NCBI GenBank assembly: GCA_009746045.1
Contig: RPFO01000645.1
Coordinates: 758,185 to 822,184 of the forward strand
Reading direction: 5' to 3'
Length of the DNA stretch: 64,000 nt
Source: Mesostigma viride
Lineage: Eukaryota; Streptophyta; Mesostigmatophyceae; Mesostigmatales; Mesostigmataceae
Shown: positions 1-9,804 of the stretch, one piece after another
Numbering within the stretch: the first letter of the stretch is position 1
Layout of the letters: every line of letters begins with the position of its first letter
Program-made: the position numbers and the translations under genes
Notes under the pieces: generated by a model
What the model was told of the DNA's origin: nothing
The model's input: the letters and a program-made list of their open reading frames with translations, nothing else
The model's database searches: none

Positions 1-1
1 T

Positions 2-256
2 GATAGCCCAGCGGACAAGCTTTCGTTTCTCAGACGCCGCAAGCGGCTCGCGAATACTCCCTTCACCGTGGACGACGACTTGACCCTGGCCCAGCAACAA
101 CGGCGACGGGAGCTATGGCCGACCTACACCCAGCTCCGGCAGACCAAGGCGGGCCAGCCGGTGTACTGGAAGGGGGCGGCCATCTACGTCGGCCACAAGC
201 CCTGGCAAGCGACCCCCTCGACCACCGCGGCCCCAGCAACTCCAGCCCCAGCCTAG
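2..256 (+). CDS. C-terminal end of a LINE ORF (partial at left edge)
   Basis: An open frame runs in from the left edge and stops at 254-256 (TAG). It encodes about 84 residues with the pattern VDDDLTLAQQQRRRELWP, then LRQTKAGQPVYWKGAAIYV. Proteins ending 'DDDLT..Q...R..L......LR..G..xxWRG..IYV' are, as I recall, common at the C-terminus of the ORF1-like (RNA-binding) protein of L1-type elements in green algae. The start lies outside the window. It is followed by a non-coding tail that reappears inverted at 4,020-4,300, which supports a repetitive element rather than a host gene. The family assignment is from memory and moderate. Confidence 0.5.
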   Translation, partial: DSPADKLSFLRRRKRLANTPFTVDDDLTLAQQQRRRELWPTYTQLRQTKAGQPVYWKGAAIYVGHKPWQATPSTTAAPATPAPA

Positions 257-700
257 GGGAATACAGCAGTAGTGTAGAATAGTTAGACAGTGGCCTTGTA
301 CATGCCCGCCTACTACAGGCACTATCCCAGCTTAGGCCTAGCCTTTTTAGTCATGTACATGTGTGCCTATGATGAGCCACACTCCAGACGATGCCTAGTT
401 TTATTTAGTAATGCTGTGCCCATGCAGAGAGCTGCTCTCTGCTGAGATGCCACGCTCTAGTTTTTGTATAGCCATGATGATCTTCCCCCTCACAGGCATG
501 CTCCCCCCTTACCCGGGCATAGCGTGATAGACCATGAGGGTGCGGGTGCCCTGGTGCACCTAGAGCAGGGGTAGCTTACATTCCCACCCTTGCATGAAGT
601 AGCCTAGAATGTATTAAAAGCCATATGCCCCTTCTCAGGGCTATGTGCTACATCTACTCCCAACGGAGTGATGTTGATAATTAATTAATTAATGGTCCGC
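257..700 (+). mobile_element. 3' tail of the left-edge LINE
   Basis: Non-coding sequence after the ORF stop. Blocks such as the AGAGAGCTGCTCTCTGCTGAG segment near 424-445 and GAATGTATTAAAAGCCATATG near 608-630 recur in reverse orientation and diverged form at 4,020-4,300. The tail ends near CCCAACGGAGTGATGTTGAT followed by a TTAATTAATTAAT tract (about 677-693). Similar TTAATTAATTAA tracts next to CCCGTTGGGG-type sequence occur at 60,085-60,120 and 61,795-61,825. This suggests related elements end at, or insert into, TAAT-rich targets. Confidence 0.45.
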
Positions 701-2200
701 CAGCACTTTTTTTGGTTTTTTGACCCCTGAAAATGAAAAAAATCATAAATCCTAGACCACAACTCCAAACACCCTCAACCAAGATGCCAGGAATATCTAC
801 ACTTCAAGGGCTTTCAGAATATGCAATAATATCACGAGTCCATTCAGTGCCCTGGATGTTATCTTCAGTCAAAGTTGGACAAAAGACGAACTTTTTCGTG
901 TTAGAAAAAGTTAACCCCCCCCCTTTTCTCTGGGGGAGGATTCTAAACACCAAAATCATGGTTGGATATTTTTATTAGAATGTTCAGGGGTCCCCCAACG
1001 GGGGGGGTGCACTCAAGAATTGCATTTTACACACGGCACCATGCTCATATTGACACATGACTGCGAACACCCCAAATGGAGAAAAATGCCATGCTATACA
1101 ATTATGCAATATAAATGACCACAATAGAGTGCCAAACCTGCTGGAATCCAAACATGACGCCAACTTGCCATCACTGAACGTTATCCCCCAAAGAAGTGCC
1201 ACAAATTGTGCACCATAATGGCTAATACCCCTCCTAGAGCAGGCATGGAAAGCTGTTGCAATACCACTATCCTACTCATCAAAAGACATGTAAGGACGTA
1301 CGAGTTTCCCTGCAAACAACGTGCAAACGCATTGCCGTACCTGCCTCGATCATGACCTGGCCGGTGTCCGCTGGCCGGCAAGCTCATACGTCACGTATGC
1401 AGCTACTAGTGGGAGAGGCGGCCATAGCCGCTCTATCCATGCATCTGTCATCATTACCATGTTGAAGATATGTGCAAAGATGACGTCTAACGCGTCCACG
1501 TCCCCAGCAAATGGCGCAGCGGACTTTCGTAAAGACGCGGGAGGCCCAGGCAGACGGAAACTCCCAAGAACCAAAGGAAACCGGCGATACCAAACGGGAC
1601 GTCTCGTCTGACAGTGACTACCAAGACAGAGGTAATAGCCACTGCGTATTTCCTCAACAGCATAAATCTGATCATTCTTGACGTACCAAAATAATGCATC
1701 ATCGTTCAGGGGTCATCATCTGACCCATTTCAAGCCGCGGAACCCAAAATTGCCACAAAATGGCGCGCTGACAGCCATATCTTGCTATGCGCGCGCGCAA
1801 CGGTAAAAAATGTTAGCAAAAGTCACGTGACTGCCTGCAAGAAAGTGGTGGTATTTACTGTGCTATGGCGCAATTACCCGTACCCAACCTATGCATTTTC
1901 ATCGAGGTTGGGTCTGCCCCGACCCGCCGGACATATTTACGTTACGTCACTTACGTCGCAGGTCACGGAATTACGCGGTACAGTTACGTTACGTGTGTTG
2001 TGGTCAAATTTGACCACATCGGCGGACCATGGGTTAAGACGCTGCATGGTCGATGTCGCGGAGCTGGGCGGTGATGGAGTCGGTGGAGGCGGAGGGGGGC
2101 CGGGGGGGGGTGGAGGCGAGGAGGAGGGTGGCGGTGGTGGTGGGGATGGTGGGGAGCTCAGCAGCCAGCGTGCCTCCCATTGCCGCCACATCTAGCTAGC
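701..2200. other. Stretch without a recognisable gene
   Basis: No open frame here has protein character I recognise. It holds a short inverted repeat (GACCCCTGAA at 722-734, its complement at 980-992 and again at 1,704-1,714), several short homopolymer runs, and a G-rich GGC/GGT/GGA tract at 2,075-2,155. The frames across that tract encode only Gly/Glu or Pro/Ser runs and are not convincing. Confidence 0.4.
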
Positions 2201-2237
2201 TGTGGCAAGGGGGGTCACGTGCTGCTCGAAAGCTTCC

Positions 2238-2605
2238 TTAATAAGGTGGGTGTGGATGATGGCTTCGGTGCATGGGGAACTGGTGGCCGGGGGGGGGCGG
2301 TGGGGAAGCCCAGATCTCGGCTTCAGAGCGCCCGAGGAGGGAGCAGAGGGCGAAGCGTTGGAGCTTGGGGCGATTCATGCGGAGAACTATCGGGAGAGCC
2401 TCGGCGGGGTCGGCAGGCTGGCCACCGGGCCAGCGGCCGCGGTTGTGGGAAACGAGGTGCGAGCACAGGGCTACAAGCGAGGCGTGCGTGCCGAAAAACA
2501 CGTCTTCCATGAAGGCTGCTGGGCGGCGAGTCCAGTAGCCAGGTGCGTTGATGTCAAAGGCGATCTCGTCCCAGTGCGGCTCGGCAGAGCGACTGCGCTT
2601 AGGCT
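2238..2605 (-). CDS. Unidentified protein-like minus-strand frame
   Basis: Reading the minus strand, a frame without stops runs from about 2,605 to 2,238. It encodes a compositionally ordinary protein stretch containing HWDEIAFDINAPGYWTRR, then AAFMEDVFFGTHASLVALCS, and a proline-rich end. The amino-acid mix (many W, D, F, H) looks more like real coding sequence than the opposite strand, whose frame is Gly/Arg/Glu rich. I do not recognise a family, and no start or splice signals were resolved. It may be an exon or a transposon-derived fragment. Confidence 0.25.
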
Positions 2606-2899
2606 CAGGCGATGCAGATGTTATGGCGAGGCAAGGCCGGGGGGCTGGGCGAGCACCAGTGCGCGACTAGTGTCACCGCTACCTTCCGGACCTGATGGCG
2701 AAGCTGCAGCCGGAGCTGCAGAAGTATTTTCATTGCCGCCAGGCTGCGTACGACATTGGACGATGGCGACTGGCGAGTGGGTTGGGCTGGGAGCCGGAAA
2801 GCTCCTTTTCCAAACCTCGTTTGGCTCTTTGAGTCGTCATAATATAGCTGCTTGTCATGTGCCTTTTTCGATACTGCGTTTCAGCCGTAACCGCGATCA

Positions 2900-3470
2900 T
2901 ACTGGCGAGTGCATTTTAGAAAGGCGCATCGAATGCAAGTGATCTGACTGAATAAATGGGGCTCAGACGCAAAAGATCTGAGCCAAGCCGTTGACAGCCA
3001 TACCGCCGTCCGGTCAGCCATTTTCGGAGCACCCAGACTCTCGATGGCCTGGCGGCCATGCAACGGCCGGAGGTGAGCGTTTCAGCGTTAATTATAAAAG
3101 AATACTATATAAAGTTATGCATGCATGTGATGCTGGAGTTATGTATATAAGTAGTAGATCCATTATTGGATTGAATTTCATTATTTACCCACCATTCAAT
3201 ACATTCAATATTGTCTTGAGCGCTGTATGGGTGTGCTAACGACTCAATAATAATGTCATACGGGTCTTGATACCGGACGTACATGCACTTATTGAAGTTT
3301 GAACACATTACACAATACATACATATGCATGTGGGATATATCCAACCAACTGGCTGACCGACTGACTTATAGTGACTGACTAGTGACTTCAGACTGACCT
3401 GTAGGTAGTGATGTTAGATCCACATGCACGGAATAAGAAGTACTGTGCACATGCATGTATAATATATTTA
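2900..3470. other. AT-richer stretch without a gene
   Basis: AT-richer spacer between the 2.2-2.9 kb GC-rich block and the retroelement cluster. I see no gene, RNA or structured repeat here beyond short ACTGAC-type direct repeats near 3,355-3,400. Confidence 0.35.
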
Positions 3471-3477
3471 CTTACAG

Positions 3478-3600
3478 CAGAGTGAAATCACTCAAACCAA
3501 AGCAAACGCCCATGCAGCTATAAACCTGTACTACTATATGTACAGAGCCATGTCAAAGCTCTATACAACGATATGTATAATATATTTAGCACGGGGCTGT
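3478..3600 (-). mobile_element. Inverted fragment of the retroelement 3' tail
   Basis: Reverse-complement copy of the 3' untranslated tail found at about 6,247-6,335 and 7,493-7,590. Shared blocks include CTCTGCTG..AGTG..TTTCAC, GGTTTATAGCTG, and ATGGCTCTGTA near the complement of 3,541-3,556. No coding part is attached, so this is a 5'-truncated insertion or a rearranged piece. Confidence 0.65.
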
Positions 3601-3639
3601 AGTTATTTTGTCGTGGTATCTCTTTGTTAATTAGCGTTG

Positions 3640-3955
3640 CATGGCTTTGTTTATTTTTAAGTGGGTGCAGCTTCACTCTGATGTAAGTGATTATATTTTT
3701 TAATGTACATATTTTCATTGAGAATGATAAATTACGGACGTGAGATTAATTGGCATGCAACCTAATGAGGAAAAACCTGAAAAGAAGAAGACTCGGAAAC
3801 CTATAAAGAAATTAATCTAGTAATCTGACACGGACATCCAAGGATCACGACAACTAGTGCGCAAGGTACAAGTAACTACATATCACAAAACTATGACATA
3901 CAGCAACATCGCTGCCGGCCCACCATGCAGGCCGGGAGGGATCTCTAGACCGCAT
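3640..3955 (+). repeat. Diverged direct copy of retroelement tail and following repeat
   Basis: Plus-strand sequence that matches 6,300-6,575 block by block: the CTGATGTAAGTGATTATATT block, ATTGAGAATGATA, GGCATGCAAC, AATCTGACACGGACATCCAA, and CTGCCGGCCCACCATGCAGG, ending in TCTAGACCGCAT. The match extends well past the presumed end of the element, so the repeat unit is longer than the retroelement tail itself. It lies back-to-back with the inverted copy at 3,478-3,600. Confidence 0.65.
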
Positions 3956-4019
3956 TAAAATTAAATTAAATTAAATTGTAATATATCTCCGTCGGGAGTA
4001 CATGTAGCACATATATATC

Positions 4020-4300
4020 CCTGAGAATTAATGGGGCATATGCATGGCTTTTAATACATTCTAGCTAGGCAACTTCCTGCATGCAAGGGCCGGTAGGGGG
4101 TGAACTACACCTGCTCTCTGGATGCACAACGTGCACCTGCACCAAGTTATATGTATTCCAGCACCTAAGGTGCGGACATAGGGTGGAAGATCATCATGGC
4201 CGGCTAAACAATGGCGCCAGCTAGGGCATGGGTTCTCAGCAGAGAGTAGCTCTCTGCATAGGCAAAGCTTGGCTAAATTCTCAGCATGCATCATCCGTGG
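4020..4300 (-). mobile_element. Inverted LINE 3' tail
   Basis: Diverged reverse-complement copy of the tail at 257-660. It contains CATGGCTTTTAATACATTCTA (complement of the 610-630 block) and CAGCAGAGAGTAGCTCTCTGC (complement of the 424-445 block). No ORF is attached, which fits a severely 5'-truncated or rearranged LINE copy. Confidence 0.55.
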
Positions 4301-4414
4301 GGAGTCCCATTATAGGCGTGCACATGCGCAAAGGCGTGAGCCACGTGCTAAGCTATAAGCCTGACTTATCTATACACTAAGTTACTATTATATATATTTA
4401 TTGAGGTTCACATC

Positions 4415-6211
4415 ATGGAGGACGGCACTCGCGGCGGCCTGCTGTCGCGGTCGGGCACCCAGCAAGGGGACCCCCTGGGACCCCTGTACTTTGCCGCCCC
4501 CCTCCAGGGTTGCCTCCAAGCGGTCCATGCTGCCCACCCGGCGGTCGCTATTCAGGCCTACTTGGATGATATCTACCTGCTGGGCCCTGTGCCGGACACC
4601 ACCGCGGCTCTGCTGGCACTGCAGACCGCGGTGGCCGACATCAACCTCCAGTTGACCCTTGCCAAGTGCGCGGTGTACTCGCCCCAAGGTGATTGCTCCG
4701 GCTTTCCGCCCCAGCTCTTGGGCCGGGACGAGCGCCTCCATGGGTTGGATGTCCTCGGCGTTCCGGTTGGCGACCCCGCGTTTGTCATCGATGCTCTGCG
4801 GGCCGCCCTCGAGGCACGCACTGAGGTACTGCCCTTGATTGCGCGCCTTCATGATTCGCAGACCAAGGGTCTGCTTCTGTGGTTTTGCGCTCACCCTCGC
4901 GTCGTTCACTGGCTCCGGGGCGCTCTTCCGTCTCAGGTCCGGCTGGCCGCCGAGGGCCACGACGAACGCATCCAGTCGGCCTTGGCGCAGCTGGTCCCGG
5001 GCCCCGACCTCCCGCCACATGCTATTCGCATTGCCTCCCTGCCTGCACGGATGGGTGGCTGCGGTCTGACTCGTGCCGCCCGGCTGGCCCCAGCAGCCTT
5101 TTTGGGCTCCGTCGCTCAGTCGTGGGCGGAAAGCTGCCGGCTCCTGCCCCTTTTGGCAACGGCAGCGCCTGACCTCCTGGACCCCAGCAGCCCTTTGCCC
5201 TTCGTCACCGCCATCCAGGAGGCCTATGCTGAGATCCAGCAGGCCTGTTCTCCCGTCCGTGCCGCTCAGGCGGTACAGCGCCACCTCCCTCGCGGCACTC
5301 CCTCGGTCGCCTCCGTTCAATCTCCCGCCGCATTCCCTGCTCGCGTCATCGATAAACACCAGAAAACCTACGCGGGTATTCTGCACACGGCTGATTGGAT
5401 TGCTCTTTTCGCGGACCTCAACGCCCAGGGACGTGCGTGGCTGTTCTCGCTTTCCTTGCGGAGTGTGGGCTCGGCGTACCTTCGTGCTCTTCCCATGGCC
5501 CCCCCATTCGCCTTGGCTCCCAGCCACTACTCGGTGGCGCTCCGGCACCAGCTATTTGCCCCGCAGCCTCTTGTTCCGGCCGGGCGGCCTTGTGGTAGCT
5601 GTGGGCAGCCGCTGGATCCCACGGGGACTCACTACCTTGCCTGCATGGGGGGCCAACAGAATCAGAATTGGTATTTGTATTTGCACACTGTCCTCCTGAC
5701 GGTGGTGCTCGCCATGATTCGGTCGGTTTTCCCCCACGCGAACATCCGGTCCGAGGATGCGGATGGCGCTGCCTTCTATTCCCCCAACCACCGGCCTGAC
5801 ATCGTGGTGCTGGACTTTGAGGGGGGTGGCCGGCATCTGCTTATTGACGTTTCGGTGGCGCGGCCCTTGGCTCTTAGCCACGTGGCTGGGGCCTCCCTCA
5901 CGGCAGGTTACACGGCGGACCGGGCGGAGCGGGCCAAGCTCCTGGCCTACGGCGACGTCGGGCACCATCGTGTGGTGCCCTTTGTCCTGGAGGAGTTTGG
6001 GGCCATGGGGCCCCTGACCTCCGCCTTCTTCAAGGAGTGTTGCCGGCTCCGGGAGGACCGGCTGGACCTGGAGGGCCAGCGGGCCCCATGGTCGGCGCGG
6101 ACCTGGACGTCATATTGGCGTCAGCGCTTGTCGGTGGCGCTGACTCGGGCCATGGCGGACATCATGCTCCGCCGTACGCGGGCTGATTTTGCGGTGCAGC
6201 AGGGCTATTAG
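4415..6211 (+). CDS. Retrotransposon polyprotein, 5'-truncated: RT C-terminal part plus probable REL endonuclease
   Basis: A 598-residue open frame starts inside a reverse transcriptase domain. QQGDPLGPL lies at about residues 19-27 and the catalytic YLDDIYLLGP at about 48-57. The N-terminal fingers of RT are missing, so the ATG at 4,415 is only the first in-frame Met. Near residues 392-409 a zinc-knuckle-like C-x2-C-x9-H-x3-C occurs (CGSCGQPLDPTGTHYLAC). It is followed by RPDIVVLDFE, LLIDVSVARP and ERAKLLAYGDVGHH. That order, a CCHC knuckle then PD...D...K, is the known layout of the restriction-like endonuclease in R2/NeSL-type non-LTR retrotransposons. The stop is at 6,209-6,211. No intact full-length copy exists here. 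Confidence 0.75.
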   Translation: MEDGTRGGLLSRSGTQQGDPLGPLYFAAPLQGCLQAVHAAHPAVAIQAYLDDIYLLGPVPDTTAALLALQTAVADINLQLTLAKCAVYSPQGDCSGFPPQLLGRDERLHGLDVLGVPVGDPAFVIDALRAALEARTEVLPLIARLHDSQTKGLLLWFCAHPRVVHWLRGALPSQVRLAAEGHDERIQSALAQLVPGPDLPPHAIRIASLPARMGGCGLTRAARLAPAAFLGSVAQSWAESCRLLPLLATAAPDLLDPSSPLPFVTAIQEAYAEIQQACSPVRAAQAVQRHLPRGTPSVASVQSPAAFPARVIDKHQKTYAGILHTADWIALFADLNAQGRAWLFSLSLRSVGSAYLRALPMAPPFALAPSHYSVALRHQLFAPQPLVPAGRPCGSCGQPLDPTGTHYLACMGGQQNQNWYLYLHTVLLTVVLAMIRSVFPHANIRSEDADGAAFYSPNHRPDIVVLDFEGGGRHLLIDVSVARPLALSHVAGASLTAGYTADRAERAKLLAYGDVGHHRVVPFVLEEFGAMGPLTSAFFKECCRLREDRLDLEGQRAPWSARTWTSYWRQRLSVALTRAMADIMLRRTRADFAVQQGY

Positions 6212-6375
6212 GTTCCTCCCGTTAGGCGTTTCCATTGGTCTTATCGTAGTATAGAGCTTTGACATGGCTCTGTATATAGGTTTATAGCTGGGCGTTTGCT
6301 TTGGTTTGAGTGATTTCACTCTGCTGTAAGTAATTATATTTTTAATATATATTTATTGAGAATGATAGATTACGG
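6212..6375 (+). mobile_element. 3' untranslated tail of the RT/REL element
   Basis: Sequence after the stop that is nearly identical to 7,456-7,595 and inverted at 3,478-3,600. It carries GGCTCTGTATATAGGTTTAT and a CACTCTGCTGTAAGTAATTA block, then an AT-rich end (TATATTTATTGAGAATGATA). The repeated occurrence with only the 3' end in common is typical of 5'-truncated non-LTR copies. Confidence 0.6.
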
Positions 6376-6563
6376 AGGTGCGATAGGCATGCAACATAAG
6401 GAAAAACCCGATAACTGGGAGAATAACCCTGAAGAAATTAATAGGAATCTGACACGGACATCCAAGGATCACGCGCCAGCTGCACAAGGTACAACTAACT
6501 ATACATCACAAAACTACACGCAGCAACAGCGCTGCCGGCCCACCATGCAGGCCTGGAAGGGAT

Positions 6564-7110
6564 CTAGACCGCATGGGTCGCGACAAAGTCGGCCCGGGTG
6601 CGGCGGAATAACACATCAGCCACGGTGCGAGTGAGGGCGAGTGACAGGCGCTGCATGCCGCCAATACGAGGACCACGTGCGGGCCGACTACGGGGCGGTC
6701 TGACCCTCGAGGTCGAGGCGGTCTTCACGGCGCTGGCAGCACTCGTGGAAAAACTCCGCTGTCTTGGGGCCCATGGCCCCGAACTCCTCAAGGACAAAGG
6801 GGATGACCCGGTGGGGCCCCACATTGCCGCGTAGGAGGCAAACTTGTCGCGCTCAGCCACAGCGGCAGCAGCGCCGGCATCTGGACACAGCCGCCCGGAG
6901 GATGTGGCGACCGGAGAGCGGCCGAGCCACGGAGACATCGATGACTGCAGGTGGCAACCGGCCTGCCCGTCGTAGTCAAGCACGGTAATCTCGGGGCGGT
7001 GGTTGGGTGAGTAGAGGGCGGCCCCATCCGCGTCCTAGCACTTGATGGTGGAGTGGGGAAAGTGTTATATATATTCCCTACTATTCGGTGGCGCGGCCCT
7101 TGGCTCTTAG
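6564..7110 (-). pseudogene. Degenerate inverted copy of the REL end of the retroelement
   Basis: The minus strand encodes broken pieces homologous to residues 440-590 of the 4,415-6,211 protein: DADGAALYSPNHRPEITVLD (compare DADGAAFYSPNHRPDIVVLD), then in other frames HRVIPFVLEEFGAMGP and RREDRLDLEGQ, and finally TRTVADVLFRRTRADFVA. Several frameshifts and stops separate them. Divergence from the plus-strand copy is substantial, so this is an older insertion or a related subfamily. Confidence 0.7.
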
Positions 7111-7600
7111 CCACGTGGCTGGGGCCTCCCTCACGCGGCAGGTTACACGGCGGACCGGGCGGAGCGGGCCAAGCTCCTGGCCTACGGCGACGTCGGGCAC
7201 CATCGTGTGGTGCCCTTTGTCCTGGAGGAGTTTGGGGCCATGGGGCCCCTGACCTCCGCCTTCTTCAAGTCCTGAGTGTTGCCGGCTCCGGGAGCTAGGA
7301 CCGGCTGGACCTGGAGGGCCACCGGGCCCCATGGTCGGCGCGGACCTGGACGTCATATTGGCGTCAGCGCTTGTCGGTGGCGCTGACTCGGGCCATGGCT
7401 GACATCATGCTCCGCCGTACGCGGGCTGATTTTGCGGTGCAGCAGGGCTATTAGGTTCCTCCCGTTATAGGCGTTATAGGCATTGGTCTTATCGTAGTAT
7501 AGAGCTTTGACATGGCTCTGTATATAGGTTTATAGCTGGGCGTTTGCTTTGGTTTGAGTGATTTCACTCTGCTGTAAGTAATTATATTTTTAATATTCCC
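7081..7600 (+). pseudogene. Near-identical 3' fragment of the RT/REL element with small insertions
   Basis: Matches 5,852-6,335 almost base for base, from TCGGTGGCGCGGCCCTTGGC through the stop and into the tail. Relative to the intact copy it has extra bases at a few points: CG near 7,135, several bases near 7,268, CTAG near 7,295 and extra TATA-type bases near 7,465-7,480. The frame is therefore broken. It starts abruptly after an AT-rich TATATATTCCCTACTAT sequence. Confidence 0.75.
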
Positions 7601-7870
7601 TATGTTGCATGCCCCTCTCACCTGCATAACTTATCATTCTCAATGAATATATATTCCCTAGCTAGAGTGGGGTTGCTGGGGTGGCAGGGGGCGCCTGCCA
7701 GGGCTAGACCGCACGGGGTCGCGACAAAGCCGGCCCGGGTGCGGCGGAATAGCACATCAGCCACGGGGCCAGTGAGGCCGGGAGTGACAGGCGCTGCCGC
7801 CAAGACGAGGACCACGTGTGGGCAAACCACGTCGGGGTGGTCTGACCCTCGAATGTATATACTTGCAGAT
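7600..7870 (-). pseudogene. Further inverted remnant of the same retroelement
   Basis: On the minus strand the segment encodes PVADVLFRRTRAGFVATPCG, the same C-terminal stretch as ALTRTVADVLFRRTRADFVA in the 6,564-7,110 copy. The 7,605-7,650 part is the complement of the ATTGAGAATGATA/GGCATGCAAC junction block seen at 3,710-3,760 and 6,355-6,400. It is the third inverted piece in this nest. Confidence 0.55.
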
Positions 7871-8461
7871 CGATCGTGACCACACGCAGTAAATTGATAA
7901 TTGATTAATGTCCGCACTTGTAGCTCAGATTTCCCCTTGGAATGGCGTATGACTGCAGGCACACCTCACATGCACCTGACACCACACATTGATGGCGATC
8001 GATGCATGTATAGTACTAACTCCCCCAAGCGTACATGGTATATGTACACTGTTGATATGAGTGCTCAAGCCGATATCAATCGATGTACTGCCCTGTGACA
8101 TGCCCATGCACCCACACACATGAACAGCCGGCTGCACACCTGCACGCCTGGCCCCGTATCGAGCTTTATAAAAGCTAATATTTTACACTGATCATGCTGC
8201 ATGAATTGAATCATGCATTTGACACCATATCTAGCCATACCGCAAATGCATGGTCTAGTTGGAGTGTTGTAATTAAATTGTACACAAGTAACGGACGTGT
8301 GAGCTTGCACCCCCGCGGCCTGTCAGCTTCTAACGTAGTAGAGAGAGTTGCATGGACGATTAGCCTTTAGTACAGTGGTCAAATATATGCCTGTCGCCAG
8401 CATCAATCAGGGCCTGCAGGCATGCATGCAAATTAACGATTTGCTTGATATATATATATAT
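7871..8461. other. Spacer downstream of the SDR gene
   Basis: No gene recognised. It contains a TATATATATATAT run just after the SDR stop (8,449-8,461) and ordinary AT-rich sequence. The TGTAA type of green-algal poly(A) signal occurs on the minus strand near 8,190, about 270 bases after the stop. I would not rely on that. Confidence 0.3.
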
Positions 8462-9705
8462 CTAGAAGTGCGCCCTCGTGCGTGGCTTGGTCATCTTGGA
8501 AATCGCGTCCGACAACTTCCACAGCTTGTCCGCCGCCTTGTCGTCCAGTGCCGCCTCTGAGGGCTGCGCCACGTGGCAGTCGCTGAAGTAGCGCCCGCTC
8601 CACCGGCGCATGTTGGGTGCGGCCGCGACGAGTATCTGCGTGGCAGCCCCCGCTTCGATGCTCTTGAGCTCGGGGTTGGCGCACGCAGCCTTGAACATGG
8701 CTTCGGACTCGGGCACTTGCGGAACGTAGCGCGCCAGCTCCGTCTGTGCAGATATACATCATTGGAGAACCAAGCAGCCCATAGATCGATCCCACGACAT
8801 AATTATCAATACTTGCTTATTGATAATGGTCCCATGACAATACTGGCCCTGAGGCCCCACACTGATGCACTATCTATAATCGACACAAACAAGTGCCAGT
8901 CATCTGCGCGTTAAAGCAGCCTGACCGAATTCGGGCTGATGACGCTTAAAATAGTGACCATGGCTAAAATAGTGACTCAGAGCCACTGCCTGCAGGCCAT
9001 GGTGGGAAGCCGACATGGCTCGACAAAGGGCCAGCGCTGCATGTGTGCATATAACACAAACAATAGATCATGGCATCAACACAGGGCCGATTATATACTC
9101 TATAGCCACTCTGCCCACTCAACAGCAACACAGGGCCGATTATATACTCTATAGCCACTCTGCCCACTCAACAAATCTGCCCCGCGCTACCAGCAGTGCG
9201 AGCTTGATCCCTTGGCACTGCGTGAGATGGCACACATTCGCTGTCATGCCGAATTGTGACCCACCTCTGGGACAAAGCCAGGGCAGACCGCGAACACTGA
9301 GACGGTCGACCCCTCCGGTTCAACCCTCAGCATCTTGTCCAGCTGGCGCACGTACAGCAGGTTGGCCAGCTTGGAGCGGCAGTAGCCAACCAGCCCCGCA
9401 TGTGACACATCCGAGTCGGGCAGCGCCTCCTGGCGACAAACGTGGGGTGCATGGGCATCATGGGGGTAGGTCAAGCAGTGTGGGGTACTTGGCATGAGGG
9501 GTACTGCGTAGGTCAAGCAGGGCAGGGCCAAGAAGCAGGTCAAGCATGCAGGCAGGTCAAGCATTAGGCAACGCATGTGCATGCGGGGTAGCTCACGCAA
9601 GGAGACGGGCGGTGTGTTGACGGTGCATGACGTTCAGACATCATGCGCACCACCCATACTCAGCTGGCTGTGATGAGCTAGCCCACCTTGAAGTACGCCG
9701 CACTA

Positions 9706-9743
<38 letters not shown>

Positions 9744-9765
9744 CGTGCGTGTGTGTGGTCACTAT

Positions 9766-9804
<39 letters not shown>

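Noticed and set aside
4388-5548. 386-aa minus-strand frame opposite the retroelement
   Set aside because: Shadow of the plus-strand RT frame; the minus translation has no family pattern and is Arg/Gly rich.
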